A model generated the notes under the pieces. That model was not told the origin of the DNA, searched no databases, and was given only the letters and a program-made list of their open reading frames with translations. A stretch of DNA of 64,000 nt from Voacanga thouarsii (Eukaryota > Streptophyta > Magnoliopsida > Gentianales > Apocynaceae), in contig JANUWF010003367.1 of NCBI GenBank assembly GCA_026120185.1, positions 842,001 through 906,000 on the forward strand, given 5' to 3'. Below are positions 1 to 10,392 of this stretch, piece by piece (within the stretch, counting starts at the first letter, position 1; each line of letters opens with the position of its first letter). Both the position numbers and the translations under genes were made by a program.

Positions 1-498
1 CCTACTATTAGAATAGATTATTACTGACTTTATTTTCTAACATTAAAAATTCTATATTTATTTTTATTTTTTTTAAAAATTATTAATAGAAACCCACAAC
101 CGCTATCCAGATATACACACAGTATTTATATCCCATAGGAGGTTTGAACCCAAAACGTTGGTGTGGAAATTCCAATACCATCCATGTTAACCAATTTATG
201 GGACTAACTTAAGTTACTTATTTTTATATTTATTTTTTTCATATTTGACATTAACTTAAGTTAGTTATTAATTAAACTTCATAATGAAACTAATAAAAAA
301 TCATGACTATTGCTATGATAATAAGTAAAGTTTGATCTTTTCAATATTAAGAAAAACTTTAAAATTGACTACATAAACATATCCTATAAATTTATTATCT
401 TTATATTTAAAATTTTTGTACTATTACCATTTTGCACTTTAAAATATAAGTTTTTATATGATATTTTTTTTACATAATAACACGAACAATTACCTAAA
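1..498. other. AT-rich left flank
   Basis: No gene is visible. The stretch is AT-rich with many stops in all frames. Positions 494-498 (CTAAA) are the left copy of the target-site duplication of the Copia element that follows. Confidence 0.6.
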
Positions 499-865
499 TG
501 TTATGAATTATTGGAATCTCCATTAATTAGTGGAGGCTCCACTAATTATGGATTTATGTGAATTATTAGAAGATTTTTATGGATGTTCACCATTTAGTGG
601 AGACACCATTAATTGAGATTAGTTGAAGATGATGTATGCCATGATGTATTTCACTAATTAGAGCTCTATAAATAGAGCTATTCTCTAAGCTTGTAATACA
701 CCATCATTTTGTGAAAGAAATATTAGTGAAAGAAAGATTGGAGAAAGAATTGTGAGAGAAAGAAAGAGAGAAGTTTGAAGAGAAATTCTTGTGAAAAGAA
801 TAGTTAGAATTTTCTTAGTGTGTAGTGTGTAGATTTTATTCTAACACTACTCTAATTTTATAACA
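499..865 (+). repeat. Copia-1 5' LTR
   Basis: It begins TGTTATG and ends TATAACA. A TATA box (TATAAATA) at 667-674 is a likely start region for element transcripts. The purine-rich GAAAGA stretch after about 712 is probably in the leader (R-U5). Confidence 0.92.
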
Positions 866-905
866 CGTTATCAGCACGAGTCTCTGCCGTTATTAAAGCC
901 AGAAG
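866..905 (+). promoter_or_regulatory. Probable primer binding site of Copia-1
   Basis: The sequence CGTTATCAGCACGAG follows the LTR directly, and the same bases follow the Copia-2 LTR at 28022. It is not the usual TGGTATCAGAGC complementary to the initiator tRNA 3' end, so the primer is unidentified. Confidence 0.5.
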
Positions 906-1497
906 ACAGGTACGCATTTATTGATCTCGCTAAATTCGAATTTGTAGCCCTTGATATTTCTGAAAAAAAAAATTTATATGTCATACAGAAATGCATCTAA
1001 ATGCTAAAAAAAATGAGATCCATATGTCATGTGGATAAAAAAAAAAAAGATTTAACCACCTGAAGATGGTCGTACTACCCACTGCACGGTATGAATGGTT
1101 GCACCTGAAGTTGCAAGATTGTAAAACCGTGAACTCCGTGATGTATAAAACTACATCTTAGTTAAAAATTTTACGGAGAAAAAGTTACTAATGAAGTTAT
1201 ATTGGAGAAGACATTCTCCATTTTTCATGTTCTACAGTAACAATATCGATAAAAAGGGTATCCAGAATTGACAGCTTTAACATGAGTTATTATTGAGAAA
1301 TCATGAAGCCAGATGAACTGGCTCAACAGCACTCCCAGAAGTGAATGCTGTTGGCTCCAGCAGAAGCCATCGTTATAGTCGTAGTTGTGGCGGTGGCCGT
1401 GGTTATGGTCATGGACACACTCGATATTTCCCTTATCACGAGAGAAATACGGCCACCGAAGTGGAACGAGAAAAGATAATAAGGGAAAAAGATATTT
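900..1497 (+). pseudogene. Degenerate Copia gag remnant
   Basis: This corresponds to the gag region of Copia-2 (28114-28912) but is shorter and carries several stops and deletions. The last recognisable part is an Arg/Gly-rich stretch near 1371-1430 that aligns with 28750-28805. Similarity to Copia-2 stops at about 1497, which is the left junction of the captured RKD segment, only about 34 bp downstream of the RKD stop codon. Confidence 0.75.
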
Positions 1498-1531
1498 CCA
1501 TTAATAATAAGCATCACATCTTTTATTCATA

Positions 1532-2928
1532 TCAATAGTGTTCATATGAACTTGATGATACATGCATATAGTTGCTCTTTTGTAATTGAGCTGACAAATG
1601 TAAGATGAAGGTTTGTAATTGTTCTTTTTCAATATTTACATTAGAGGATGACAAACAATTAGTAATTATGGACTTCAGCTCCTCTTTTTCGACATCCTCC
1701 TTCTTTTCTTTCCCCTTTGAGCCAGCATCGAGACTAGTAGCAGAATTAGCCGTAAAATTACTGCGAAATGAGTCTTGAGATTTTATGATCTCCTTAAATT
1801 TATTATATTTCTTATTATATTTGGCCTTGAAGCATGCTTGTCTCAATTTACGTGTTTGGTCTTCTAACTGCGTATTAGGACTTTCTTCCACCAACTGTTT
1901 TTCACATTCCAGTATCGCAATGGCTTCTTTTAATTTCTTCTCAGCCATATGTCCTCCTTCTTCTTTATTTTGCATATCCTGTAAATCGAAGTGATATCAT
2001 CGATTATTTACTTATAAATCTTTCATAGTTTCATACTTGCAAATTATAAGTATGTATGAGAGAGAACCTGGACATTCTTGATTATGGTCTCCAAGCTCAC
2101 CAACTTCCTGTGAGGCCATCGACGAATTCCTAACTCCCTACATCTTTTCTTGAGACAGGTTATGCCAATATTCAATTCTTTGGTTGCGCTCTTGATTGGT
2201 AGGTAAAAGTATTGCGAAATTGTTTCTCTTGATAGTGTCTGGGAGTTATTGCCCTTCTTCTCTCTCTGCCTCTTAATCATCTTCTTCTCCCCAAGAATTT
2301 TGTCTGCAATAATATCTTGAACTTCGATATTATGCATTTCATGAGTACTTACTCCAACTTCGTTGTCAAGACCACTCATTATTTCTCCTAGAAAAATAAA
2401 ATAATATCAGTAAAGGTAATACCATTCAAAATCCATGTTTAAATGGATAATAACCTGGAATCATATTCTGGCTTTGTTCAAAATCCATTAGAGAGTAGAA
2501 TGGATCATGCACAAGCATATCCTCATTCAAAGGAATAGCATCAAGAGGAACAGTATCAAAAGCAGTCTCTTGTAGGGGTAGATCAACTTGGTCCAAAGCA
2601 ATATGTTCAAAACTTCCACTGATTTACATAAAAAACAAACCAAAAGAGAGTTTAATTTCATTATCAAGCACACTAAAAACAAATGGAAGCCATCAAAGGT
2701 ATCTCACCTGAAATTAGGAGGAAGCGGTTGGTTTGAAAAGGAAAACATATCAAAATCTTCTGCGTTCGAATTAGGCAGAAGCGGTTGGTTTGGAAAGGAA
2801 AACATATCAAAATCTTCTGTGTTCGAATTAGGCAGAAGCGGTTGGTTTGGAAATGAAAATACATCAACATCTGCTGCAAAAACTAAGTCAAAATTTGACC
2901 ATGTCTCAAATGAATTACGAGTCTCCAT
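1532..2928 (-). CDS. RKD-type RWP-RK transcription factor, carried inside Copia-1
   Basis: Four exons with GT-AG borders join in frame: 2928-2708, 2618-2455, 2387-2068 and 1978-1532 (stop 1532-1534), giving about 383 residues. Exon 3 ends with the RWP-RK DNA-binding domain (about residues 179-235), including the signature RRWPHRK. Exon 4 starts with the charged, probably coiled-coil region typical of RKDs (ILECEKQLVEE, then LRQACFKAKY). The N-terminal exon contains near-identical 22-residue repeats around FSFPNQPLLPNSN. RKD proteins are nuclear regulators of egg-cell and embryo identity, and RKD genes in Citrus and mango are linked to nucellar embryony. I see no stop, frameshift or broken splice site. 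The gene is antisense to the retrotransposon, which would let introns survive passage through element RNA. Whether it is expressed is unknown. Confidence 0.88.
2722..2860 (-). repeat. 66-bp tandem repeat inside RKD exon 1
   Basis: Nearly identical 66-bp units in phase with the codons give 22-residue units containing FSFPNQPLLPNSN and ending around EDFDM. The copy nearest the intron is slightly diverged (FSFSNQPLPPN). Confidence 0.85.
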
Positions 2929-3183
2929 ATCTGCTTTGTGATTTTTGTTTTTTATGTTTACTAATGACTGATAACTGATATATATATCGATATATATATA
3001 TATATATATCTGTATGAGGAAGAAGAAGAGGTAGATGGTAGGTAGAGGGTCGGAGGAGAAGAAAAGACAAGAGAGGAAGATGAAAAGTCGGTACCGGGAA
3101 GAGTGAAAAAAAAATAGATATTTTTCTTGGCATTTCCTGCTTGTCATCATTTTCTTATATTTATTTTCTTATTCTCTTATGAA
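2929..3183 (-). promoter_or_regulatory. Short upstream region of the captured RKD gene
   Basis: About 250 bp lie between the RKD start codon and the right junction with Copia sequence near 3184. It includes a TA-rich repeat at 2980-3010, which could act as a TATA region, and a purine-rich plus strand (a pyrimidine-rich RKD sense strand) at 3015-3110. If this is all that was captured, any further control must come from Copia sequence or its LTR. Confidence 0.4.
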
Positions 3184-5190
3184 ATCATTATTCCCTAAAT
3201 TAAGGGGAGAACAGAAACAGTACAAGAAAGATCGTGATTGGACAACATCATTAAATTATCTTGATCCGCATACAAGCGCATGTGAACTTGAAGTTCAAAA
3301 GATAATTCATTTGTAAAGCATTGCAAATCAAATGCCAGACGCTTTTGTTGACTCTAGAAGAGTAACAAAATCGCATATGCCAGCTATAAATGCTCCTATT
3401 CGAATTGAAGTTCCAGCAGAACAAAATATTATACCTATAGCTGCTGAGCCAAAAGCATGCCAGAAGCATGGCCGACCTCTTGGTTCTAAAGATAAAAATC
3501 CTCGAAAGAAAAGAGGATTAAATGATCCAGAAGATCATATTGAATAAAAGAATGATAAAGACCAAGAGAGAACTGATGACAAAGAATCAGAAGTTGATGA
3601 AAGTAACACTGAAATTTCTATCAATTATACCACTTACGGTAGAAGTTGGAATCGGATAGAAACTGTTATTGATGATATATTTGCATACAATATATCTCTT
3701 GATGTTACACAGGATAATGATGATCCTGAACCAATATCAGTTGATGAATGTCGGCATAGAAAAGATTGGCTGCAATGGAAAGATGCGATTCAATCGGAGT
3801 TAAATGCACTGACAAAACGTGAAGTCTTCGGACCTGCAGTCCGAATACCAGAAGGTGTAAAACCTGTTGGCTACAAATGGATATTTGTGTGAAAGCGTAA
3901 TGAAAAGAGTGAAATCGTTCGATATAAAGCGCGATTAGTAGCCCAAGGTTTTTCACAAAGACCAGGTATTGACTATGATGAAACTTATTCTCCTGTTGTT
4001 GATGCTATTACACTCCGATATCTTATCGGTTTGGCAAGTACATGAAAAGATAGATATGCGCCTATTAGATGTTGTCACTCGCTTACTTGTATGGAAATTT
4101 AGAAAATGATGTTTACATGAAAATCCCGAAGGATTTCATATGCCGAAGCATATAAACATTATCCTCGTGAAAATTACTCCATCAAGTTGCGGAAATCATT
4201 ATATGGCCTGAAGCAATACGGGCGCATGTGGTTCACACGTCTTAGTGAATATTTATTGAAAGCGGGATTTAAAAATGACCAGGTATGTCCATGCGTTTTT
4301 ATTAAGAAATCGGTTCTAAATTTGTGATATTAGCTATATATGTTGATGATATTAATCTTATTGGAACTCCTGAAGAGCTCCAAGAAACAATTGATTATTT
4401 AAAAAGAGAATTCGAAATCAAGGATTTTGGTAAAACTAAATTTTGCCTTGGTTTACAAATTGAACATTTGGAGAGTGGAACATTTATTCATCAATCAACA
4501 TATACAGCAAAAGTGCTAAAAAGATTTTACATGGACAAAGCACATCCATTGAGTATTCCAATGATCGTCCGATCATTAAATGTGGATAAAGATCCTTTCC
4601 GACCTCAAGAAAATGATGAAGAACTCCTTGGTCCTGAAGTACCATATCTCGAGTGCAATTGGTGCATTGATGTATCTTGCTAATAACACACGGCCCGATA
4701 TTGCTTTCATTGTCAATTTATTAGCAAGATTTAGTTCTTCACCAACACGACGACATTGGAATGGAATTAAACAAGTCCTTCGATATCTCCAAGCTACTTC
4801 TTCAAATCATGCTGAAATTATAGCCATTCATGAAGCAAGTCGAGAATGTGTATGGCTAAGATCCATGATTCATTATATCCGAGAAAGTTGTGGATTATCA
4901 TCAATCAAAGGTATTCCAACTCCTCTTTATGAAGACAATGCAGCTTGCATAGCTCAATTACGAGGAGGATATATTAAAAGAGATCGGACAAAACATATTT
5001 CACCAAAATTCTTCTTTACTCATGAACTCCAGAAGAAAGGTGAAATTGATGTGCTACAAATTCGGTCATGTGATAACCTCGCAGATATTTTCACGAAGAC
5101 TTTACCGACTGCAACATTTGAAAAGTTGAGATATAAAATCGGTATGCGTCGGTTTAAAGATTTAAAGGAATCATCTCATCAGGGGGAGTA
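3184..5190 (+). pseudogene. Degenerate Copia pol (reverse transcriptase and RNase H)
   Basis: It aligns with Copia-2 from about 30570 to 32747. Recognisable parts are the reverse transcriptase segment with SLYGLKQ and the YVDD box (about 4340), and the RNase H end with the ADIFTKTLP motif near 5085. There are several stops and frameshifts. A deletion of about 170 bp at 4794 removes the start of RNase H relative to Copia-2. It cannot encode working enzyme. Confidence 0.88.
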
Positions 5191-5311
5191 ATAAACATAC
5201 ATATAGAATAGTGTACTCTTTTTCCTTCACTAGATTTTTTTTTCCCACTGGGTTTTTATCTAGTAAGGTTTTAACGAGGCATATTCTTTATGTATGGATG
5301 GATGGACATCC

Positions 5312-5320
5312 AAGGGGGAG
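5312..5320 (+). promoter_or_regulatory. Polypurine tract of Copia-1
   Basis: AAGGGGGAG lies directly before the 3' LTR, the usual place for the plus-strand primer. The same tract precedes the Copia-2 3' LTR at 32863-32871. Confidence 0.85.
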
Positions 5321-5687
5321 TGTTATGAATTATTGGAATCTCCATTAATTAGTGGAGGCTCCACTAATTATGGATTTATGTGAATTATTAGAAGATTTTT
5401 ATGGATGTCCACCATTTAGTGGAGACACCATTAATTGAGATTAGTTGAAGATGATGTATGCCATGATGTATTTCACTAATTAGAGCTCTATAAATAGAGC
5501 TATTCTCTAAGCTTGTAATACACCATCATTTTGTGAAAGAAATATTAGTGAAAGAAAGATTGGAGAAAGAATTGTGAGAGAAAGAAAGAGAGAAGTTTGA
5601 AGAGAAATTCTTGTGAAAAGAATAGTTAGAATTTTCTTAGTGTGTAGTGTGTAGATTTTATTCTAACACTACCCTAATTTTATAACA
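5321..5687 (+). repeat. Copia-1 3' LTR
   Basis: It has the same length as the 5' LTR, with two visible substitutions. It ends at TATAACA and is followed by the target duplication CTAAA (5688-5692). Confidence 0.93.
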
Positions 5688-5692
5688 CTAAA

Positions 5693-6422
5693 ATTATTAT
5701 TATGATTATATGAATTTATATTTTTTATTATGAGTGTTTTAGCTATAAAAAATTATGATTTTATTTTTATAAAAAGAAAAATGTAAGCCAGTCCAAGCTC
5801 GAATTTTATATTCAAGCTAAGCTCAAACTCTACGATTTTAGCCAGGGTTGAGTTCAGGTTGAAAATATTTATTTTAAGATCAGATTGGGTTGGAATTGGA
5901 TTAAACTCAAGTCACAAACCGTAATTAATAACTTTATACACAAATAAATATTTAATTAATGAAAATTTTATTTTATTAATTAATAAAATTAGTTGGCATT
6001 TAAATAGTATTTTACTACTTCGGAGTGATTTTTTTTATAATTATAAATAATCTGTTATTTAAATTATTAAAAAAAATTAAATTTCTTAACACAGAAAAAA
6101 AGAGAGAGAGAGAGAGAGAATGCCCACTAATCCGACCTGCTAGAACCATGGGCATCACAAATGTAAAAGTTGGATCACGCCGAGTCTAGAGTCATTAGCC
6201 CGCCTGGCACGGCCCGACTTTGACTGGAATCGGCCCACACAATCTGGCCTGGCACAAACTGTACGAGCCGGCCCACTTGCGCTTGCTAGAGAGGCACGAT
6301 GGTGACTACTTCCCGCTTGGTCTCCCTTCGAATTTAGTGTGTTCCATTCTATGGCTTATGTTGCTATCTTGCAGATTTGAGCCAGCCTCAGGTGTTGTCT
6401 GTTATGGCAACAATCATCAAGC
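5693..6422. other. Intergenic region upstream of the PPR gene
   Basis: It is AT-rich up to about 6080, followed by a GA microsatellite at 6102-6118 and a more GC-rich stretch at 6120-6420 that probably contains the PPR promoter and 5' UTR. No other gene is seen. Confidence 0.5.
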
Positions 6423-8273
6423 ATGACGCAGCGTATAGCAAAGCTAGTAACAGATGGATTCTACAAGGAAGCCATCAGTCTATACTCCCAGCTCCATTCT
6501 GTTTCATTCATTCCCAACAAATTCAACTTCCCTTTCCTCCTCAAAGCCTGCGCCAAGCTCAAAGCTTTTCCTCAAGCCCAAATGATCCACGCCCAAGTGA
6601 TAAAAGCTGGCTTCCAATCCAAGATTCACACGGCAACTGCTCTAACAGATGTGTACATGAAATTCAACCTTACAGATAGTGCTACCAAAGTGTTTGAAGA
6701 AATTTCCAAGCCAACTATTGCTTCATTTAATGCTGCGATTTCTGGGTTTTCTCAAAATGGGTTTTTTAAGGAAGCCTGGAAGATTTTTCGCTTGGTTGGC
6801 ATTCGAAATCTTAGACCCGATTCGTTTACAATTGCTGCTGCATTATCCCGGTGTGATGATGTTAAGCAGGGCGTGCAACTTCATGCTTGGGCTATCAAGA
6901 TTGGTGCTGAAGCTGATATTTATGCAGCCACATCGTTGTTGACTACGTATTTGAACTGTGGAGACATCATTTCGGCAGTAAGACTATATGAGTGGGTTCC
7001 GTTCAAGAACGTAGTTTGCTACAATGCATATATGTCAGGACATTTGCAGAATGGGATCCATTGTCAGGTGTTAAACTTGTTTAACGAGATGAGATCATCA
7101 TCAAATGAAAGACCCAATTCGGTGACACTAATTTCAGTGGTTTCTGCTTGCACAAATCTCAAGCATCTTCGGCTTGGAAGGCAGCTTCATGGATGTATAC
7201 TGAAGTTCGGGTTGGGATTTGAAATTAAGATTGGTACTTCACTCATAAATATGTACTCGAAGTGTGGTTCTTCGGAAAGTGCATACGAGGCATTTAAAGA
7301 ACTTCATATGATTAGAAACATAGTAACATGGAATTCCATGATCGCAGGTATGATGTTGAATAATCAAATTGAGATTGCCATTGAGCTTTTTGTGCAGTTG
7401 AAAGATGAGGGATTGAAACCGGATTCATCAACATGGAATTCTATGATCAGTGGGTTTTCCCAGCTAGGAAAAGAGGCTGAAGCTTTCATGTTTTTCAGGA
7501 AAATGCTTTCTGCTGGTGTCATGCCAAGTCTGAAATCTCTCACGAGTCTATTGCCAGCTTGTTCAGCTCTATCTACACTGTGTTGCGGAGAAGAAATCCA
7601 TGCATATGTCGTCAGGACAGAGATCAGTGGTGATGAATATATTGCTACTGCACTCATTGACATGTATATGAAATGCGGAAAATCTTCATCAGCACATAGA
7701 GTGTTTAACCAGTTCTCTGCAAAGCCTGATCCAGCAATTTGGAATGCAATGATTTCTGGTTACGGCAGAAATGGAAACAGTGAAGCTGCTTCTCAGATAT
7801 TCTGCCAGATGCTGGAGGAACAAGTTCAGCCAAACTCAGTAACTTTCAACTGCATGTTATCGGTGTGCAGTCATACCGGCAAGGTTGACCTTCTGTGGCA
7901 AGTTTTCAGACTTATGGTTGTAAATTACGGATTAGAACCAAATTCAGAGCAACTGAACATCATTGTTGATCTTCTTGGTCGATCTGGTCGGCTCAAGGAA
8001 GCTCAAGGACTCCTGGAAGAAATAACGGATGCTTCTGCTTCTGTTTTAGCTTCTTTGCTTGGGGCTGCTAAGCATTATGCAGATTCTGAACTAGGCGAAG
8101 AGCTGGTTAAAAGGTTCTCAGTGTTAGACCCAGATAATTCTACTCCATTTGTTATCTTGTCTAACATATATGCCGAATTAGGAAAGTGGAAGGATGTCGA
8201 AAGAATTAGGAATATAATATCTGAAAGAAAGTTAAGAAAACATCCAGGTTACAGTATGATAGGAGTGACATAA
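6423..8273 (+). CDS. PLS-type pentatricopeptide repeat protein with E domain
   Basis: This is a single-exon frame of 616 residues, as in most plant PPR genes. Repeats follow the P-L-S pattern, with repeated WNSMISGF-type and LIDMYMKCGK-type motifs and HA(W/Y)-type L motifs through residues of about 30-500. The end (about 520-616) has the E and E+ type features VDLLGRSGRLKEA and LSNIYAELGKW. No DYW cysteine deaminase end is present. Such proteins bind organellar RNA and mostly specify C-to-U editing sites in mitochondria or plastids, recruiting a deaminase in trans. It resembles the Arabidopsis At2g02750 type, but the orthologue and target RNA are inferred. The first ATG after in-frame stops was taken. 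It runs toward the SnRK1 gamma gene with 105 bp between stop codons. Confidence 0.9.
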   Translation: MTQRIAKLVTDGFYKEAISLYSQLHSVSFIPNKFNFPFLLKACAKLKAFPQAQMIHAQVIKAGFQSKIHTATALTDVYMKFNLTDSATKVFEEISKPTIASFNAAISGFSQNGFFKEAWKIFRLVGIRNLRPDSFTIAAALSRCDDVKQGVQLHAWAIKIGAEADIYAATSLLTTYLNCGDIISAVRLYEWVPFKNVVCYNAYMSGHLQNGIHCQVLNLFNEMRSSSNERPNSVTLISVVSACTNLKHLRLGRQLHGCILKFGLGFEIKIGTSLINMYSKCGSSESAYEAFKELHMIRNIVTWNSMIAGMMLNNQIEIAIELFVQLKDEGLKPDSSTWNSMISGFSQLGKEAEAFMFFRKMLSAGVMPSLKSLTSLLPACSALSTLCCGEEIHAYVVRTEISGDEYIATALIDMYMKCGKSSSAHRVFNQFSAKPDPAIWNAMISGYGRNGNSEAASQIFCQMLEEQVQPNSVTFNCMLSVCSHTGKVDLLWQVFRLMVVNYGLEPNSEQLNIIVDLLGRSGRLKEAQGLLEEITDASASVLASLLGAAKHYADSELGEELVKRFSVLDPDNSTPFVILSNIYAELGKWKDVERIRNIISERKLRKHPGYSMIGVT

Positions 8274-8378
8274 AGACAGCTGCATATGTACATTACAGTA
8301 AAGAGACCTCCTCCTGAACAAATTTTAGGTAAGAGCACTGTCTACCAAAAGAATACTATATATAAACTGGCAGGGTGA

Positions 8379-10392
8379 TCACTGGCGCAGCATCTCATGT
8401 GCAAATCCAAAGTTGTTGTCGAAAAAGTTTGGAGGTTCAGAGACAAAGCAAGAGATCACATCTCTGAGTGTAATCACACCGGTGACTTCATTAGCATCAG
8501 TCACTACATAGATCCTATGAACTGCCTTCAAAGCAAGGGTGAGTATCACACTAGCAAGTGTAGAATCAGGCTTGCATGTTATTGGTGTGATGATCCTTCC
8601 TGCATCCATGGCTGCTGAAGCAATGGTGTTCATGAAATTCTTAACAGTCAGCTGCCTGCATTAAGATTCGTCTGAATTTGAATACAAGAACAATTGAATA
8701 CAAGAACAATCGAAACGAGCTTGTTTAATTTGTCAGTTCATACACTAATGGTCTGTGCATTTGCTTTGATCATATGGTGAGTTTTAATTGCTTTGTGGGT
8801 GTATTCAATTAGATAATTCAGGAAGTATGAAAAATTGATAAACCATTGATTGAAATGGCAGTTTTTGAGAACGAGGCCCAAGAACAACCTGAATAGCAGT
8901 GATGCAAGTTGAAATTCCTTTTACCTGAAACTGGTGAAAAGTTCAGGCTTAAGCAGCAAGAATCTGACGTCTCTTATGCTTAGATTGCCGATAATCTTGT
9001 TGCCCTCGATAACAGGAAGACCTCCAATTTCATTGTCTTTCATTTTCTCAAATGCTCCAAGAATAAGTTCATCGCTTTGGATGCTAATAACCTGACAAAT
9101 TTTATTTGTAAAAAGATTTGCTCAAACCTTTAACACAAATTTCTCAAGTGGAAGTGGGTATCTCACCTCATCTGGGGACATGAAAGGGAGTCCCAAATCA
9201 GATATTGGATGTGCAGAAATGCAGTCAAACCAATCCCTTCCTCTGCATTTCTCAAGACCTTGTACCACTGCAGATTGAGTTATGAAGTTCCTAAAGTACG
9301 ACTCCCCTGATCCAATTACAGGTACATTCCTCAGCCTATACTTCGAGAGCAATAACAAGACACTCAACATTGAACTATCTGTTGTAATTGGTACAAATGG
9401 TGCCCAACGGTAGGAATTCAGGATGGACCTGACCTGTATATTAACACCACAGAATTTCAGATTATGATATGTGGGATAAAGTACATGTTCTCCTAGTATA
9501 AAAATGGTTCTAATCAATTTGTTGTCTGATTACAATATCATACTTTTGGTATGAAAAAATCTTGTCGATAGTCAACATGATAAATTGGCATTTTGTAATG
9601 CCCAGGCAGGCTCAAATTAAGTAGAGATTAAACAGATAACAAAATTGAAGGTAAATCTTCTGCACAGTGACTTACTGTTGTTGACTTGAATGGTTCTTCT
9701 TCGAGGATAACTTTGTAGAAATCCTCGCCCAACTTATCCACTGCTTCTGGAGCATCTTTTGCCATTACTTTTTCTGCAGTCACACCTCCAGCCACAGCTG
9801 CCCCAACAGCGGCCACAGCCAACCCAGCGACTGCAATAGGACCTGTTGAGCCCACTGCTAGAGCTCCAAGTGTACCAGCAGCACCAGCACCTAATCCAAC
9901 AGCAGCTGCAGAGCCGACTGATAAGGCAGCCGCAGCATGTCCTGCAGTTTCTAGCACCCAAAGAACGACTGCAGAGTAATCTATGATTCCCAAGTATCTT
10001 TGCCTCCAATCTTTAGTATTCTCAGCATCAGGGTTTCTCACAGGAGCTGCCAGAATATTGTGGTCGGACAGCACTTTAACAGCCTCTCCAACTGGCGTAT
10101 CCGCTGGAATTTCAATAACTGATACAATGCAAGAAGCCATTTGAAAATTATTAGTTATGAACTGCAAGACCCTAGTCTATAAAATGCATAGTGACCAGTC
10201 GGAAAGGAAAATCAGATTCCCAATACCTTTGCCCCCAGGAACCTCCGGGAATGATGAAACTGGTATTCTTGCAAATGCTGCTGTCAGAGTCTCCTGTAAT
10301 GACTCCGGTATCTTCTTTCTGCTTTGAACCTTCTCAAAGTAAGCCTCATAGCTTGCAATTTTTGAACTCCTTGATGCTTGTGCTTCTGCCAT
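8379..10392 (-). CDS. KING1: SnRK1 regulatory subunit gamma (KING1-like, four CBS domains)
   Basis: Five exons join in phase: 10392-10227, 10118-9676, 9433-9167, 9091-8925 and 8655-8379, giving about 439 residues. Landmarks match plant SNF1-related kinase gamma-1: YFEKVQSRKKIP near the start, IPADTPVGEAVKVL and NILAAPV (CBS 1), a long Ala/Gly-rich insert after SAVVLWVLETAGH, RWAPFVP and LSKYRLRNVPVI (CBS 2), GGLPVI (CBS 3), and RIYVV with GVITLRDVISCFVSEPP (CBS 4). The family forms part of the heterotrimeric SnRK1 energy-sensing kinase. Start: MAEAQ lies 10 bp inside the acceptor at 10403; an upstream in-frame ATG falls in the intron. No defect is seen. Confidence 0.93.

Larger units (their letters stand above)
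499..5687 (+). mobile_element. Copia-1: LTR retrotransposon carrying an RKD gene
   Basis: This is a complete LTR-bounded element with two 367-bp LTRs (499-865 and 5321-5687), a polypurine tract at 5312-5320 and a target duplication CTAAA at 494-498 and 5688-5692. By eye the LTRs differ at about two positions, so insertion was recent. The interior matches Copia-2 (27680-33237) at both ends: degenerate gag from about 900 to 1497 and pol from about 3184 to 5190. The stretch that in Copia-2 holds the gag end, protease and integrase is replaced by about 1.68 kb of foreign DNA containing an RKD gene in antisense. Gag and pol are full of stops, so the element must have moved with proteins supplied by relatives. 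Confidence 0.93.

Noticed and set aside
2704..3150. Longer RKD start from an upstream ATG at 3150
   Set aside because: The extra residues come from TA-rich and pyrimidine-rich repeats beyond the promoter region; the Met at 2928 fits RKD first exons better.
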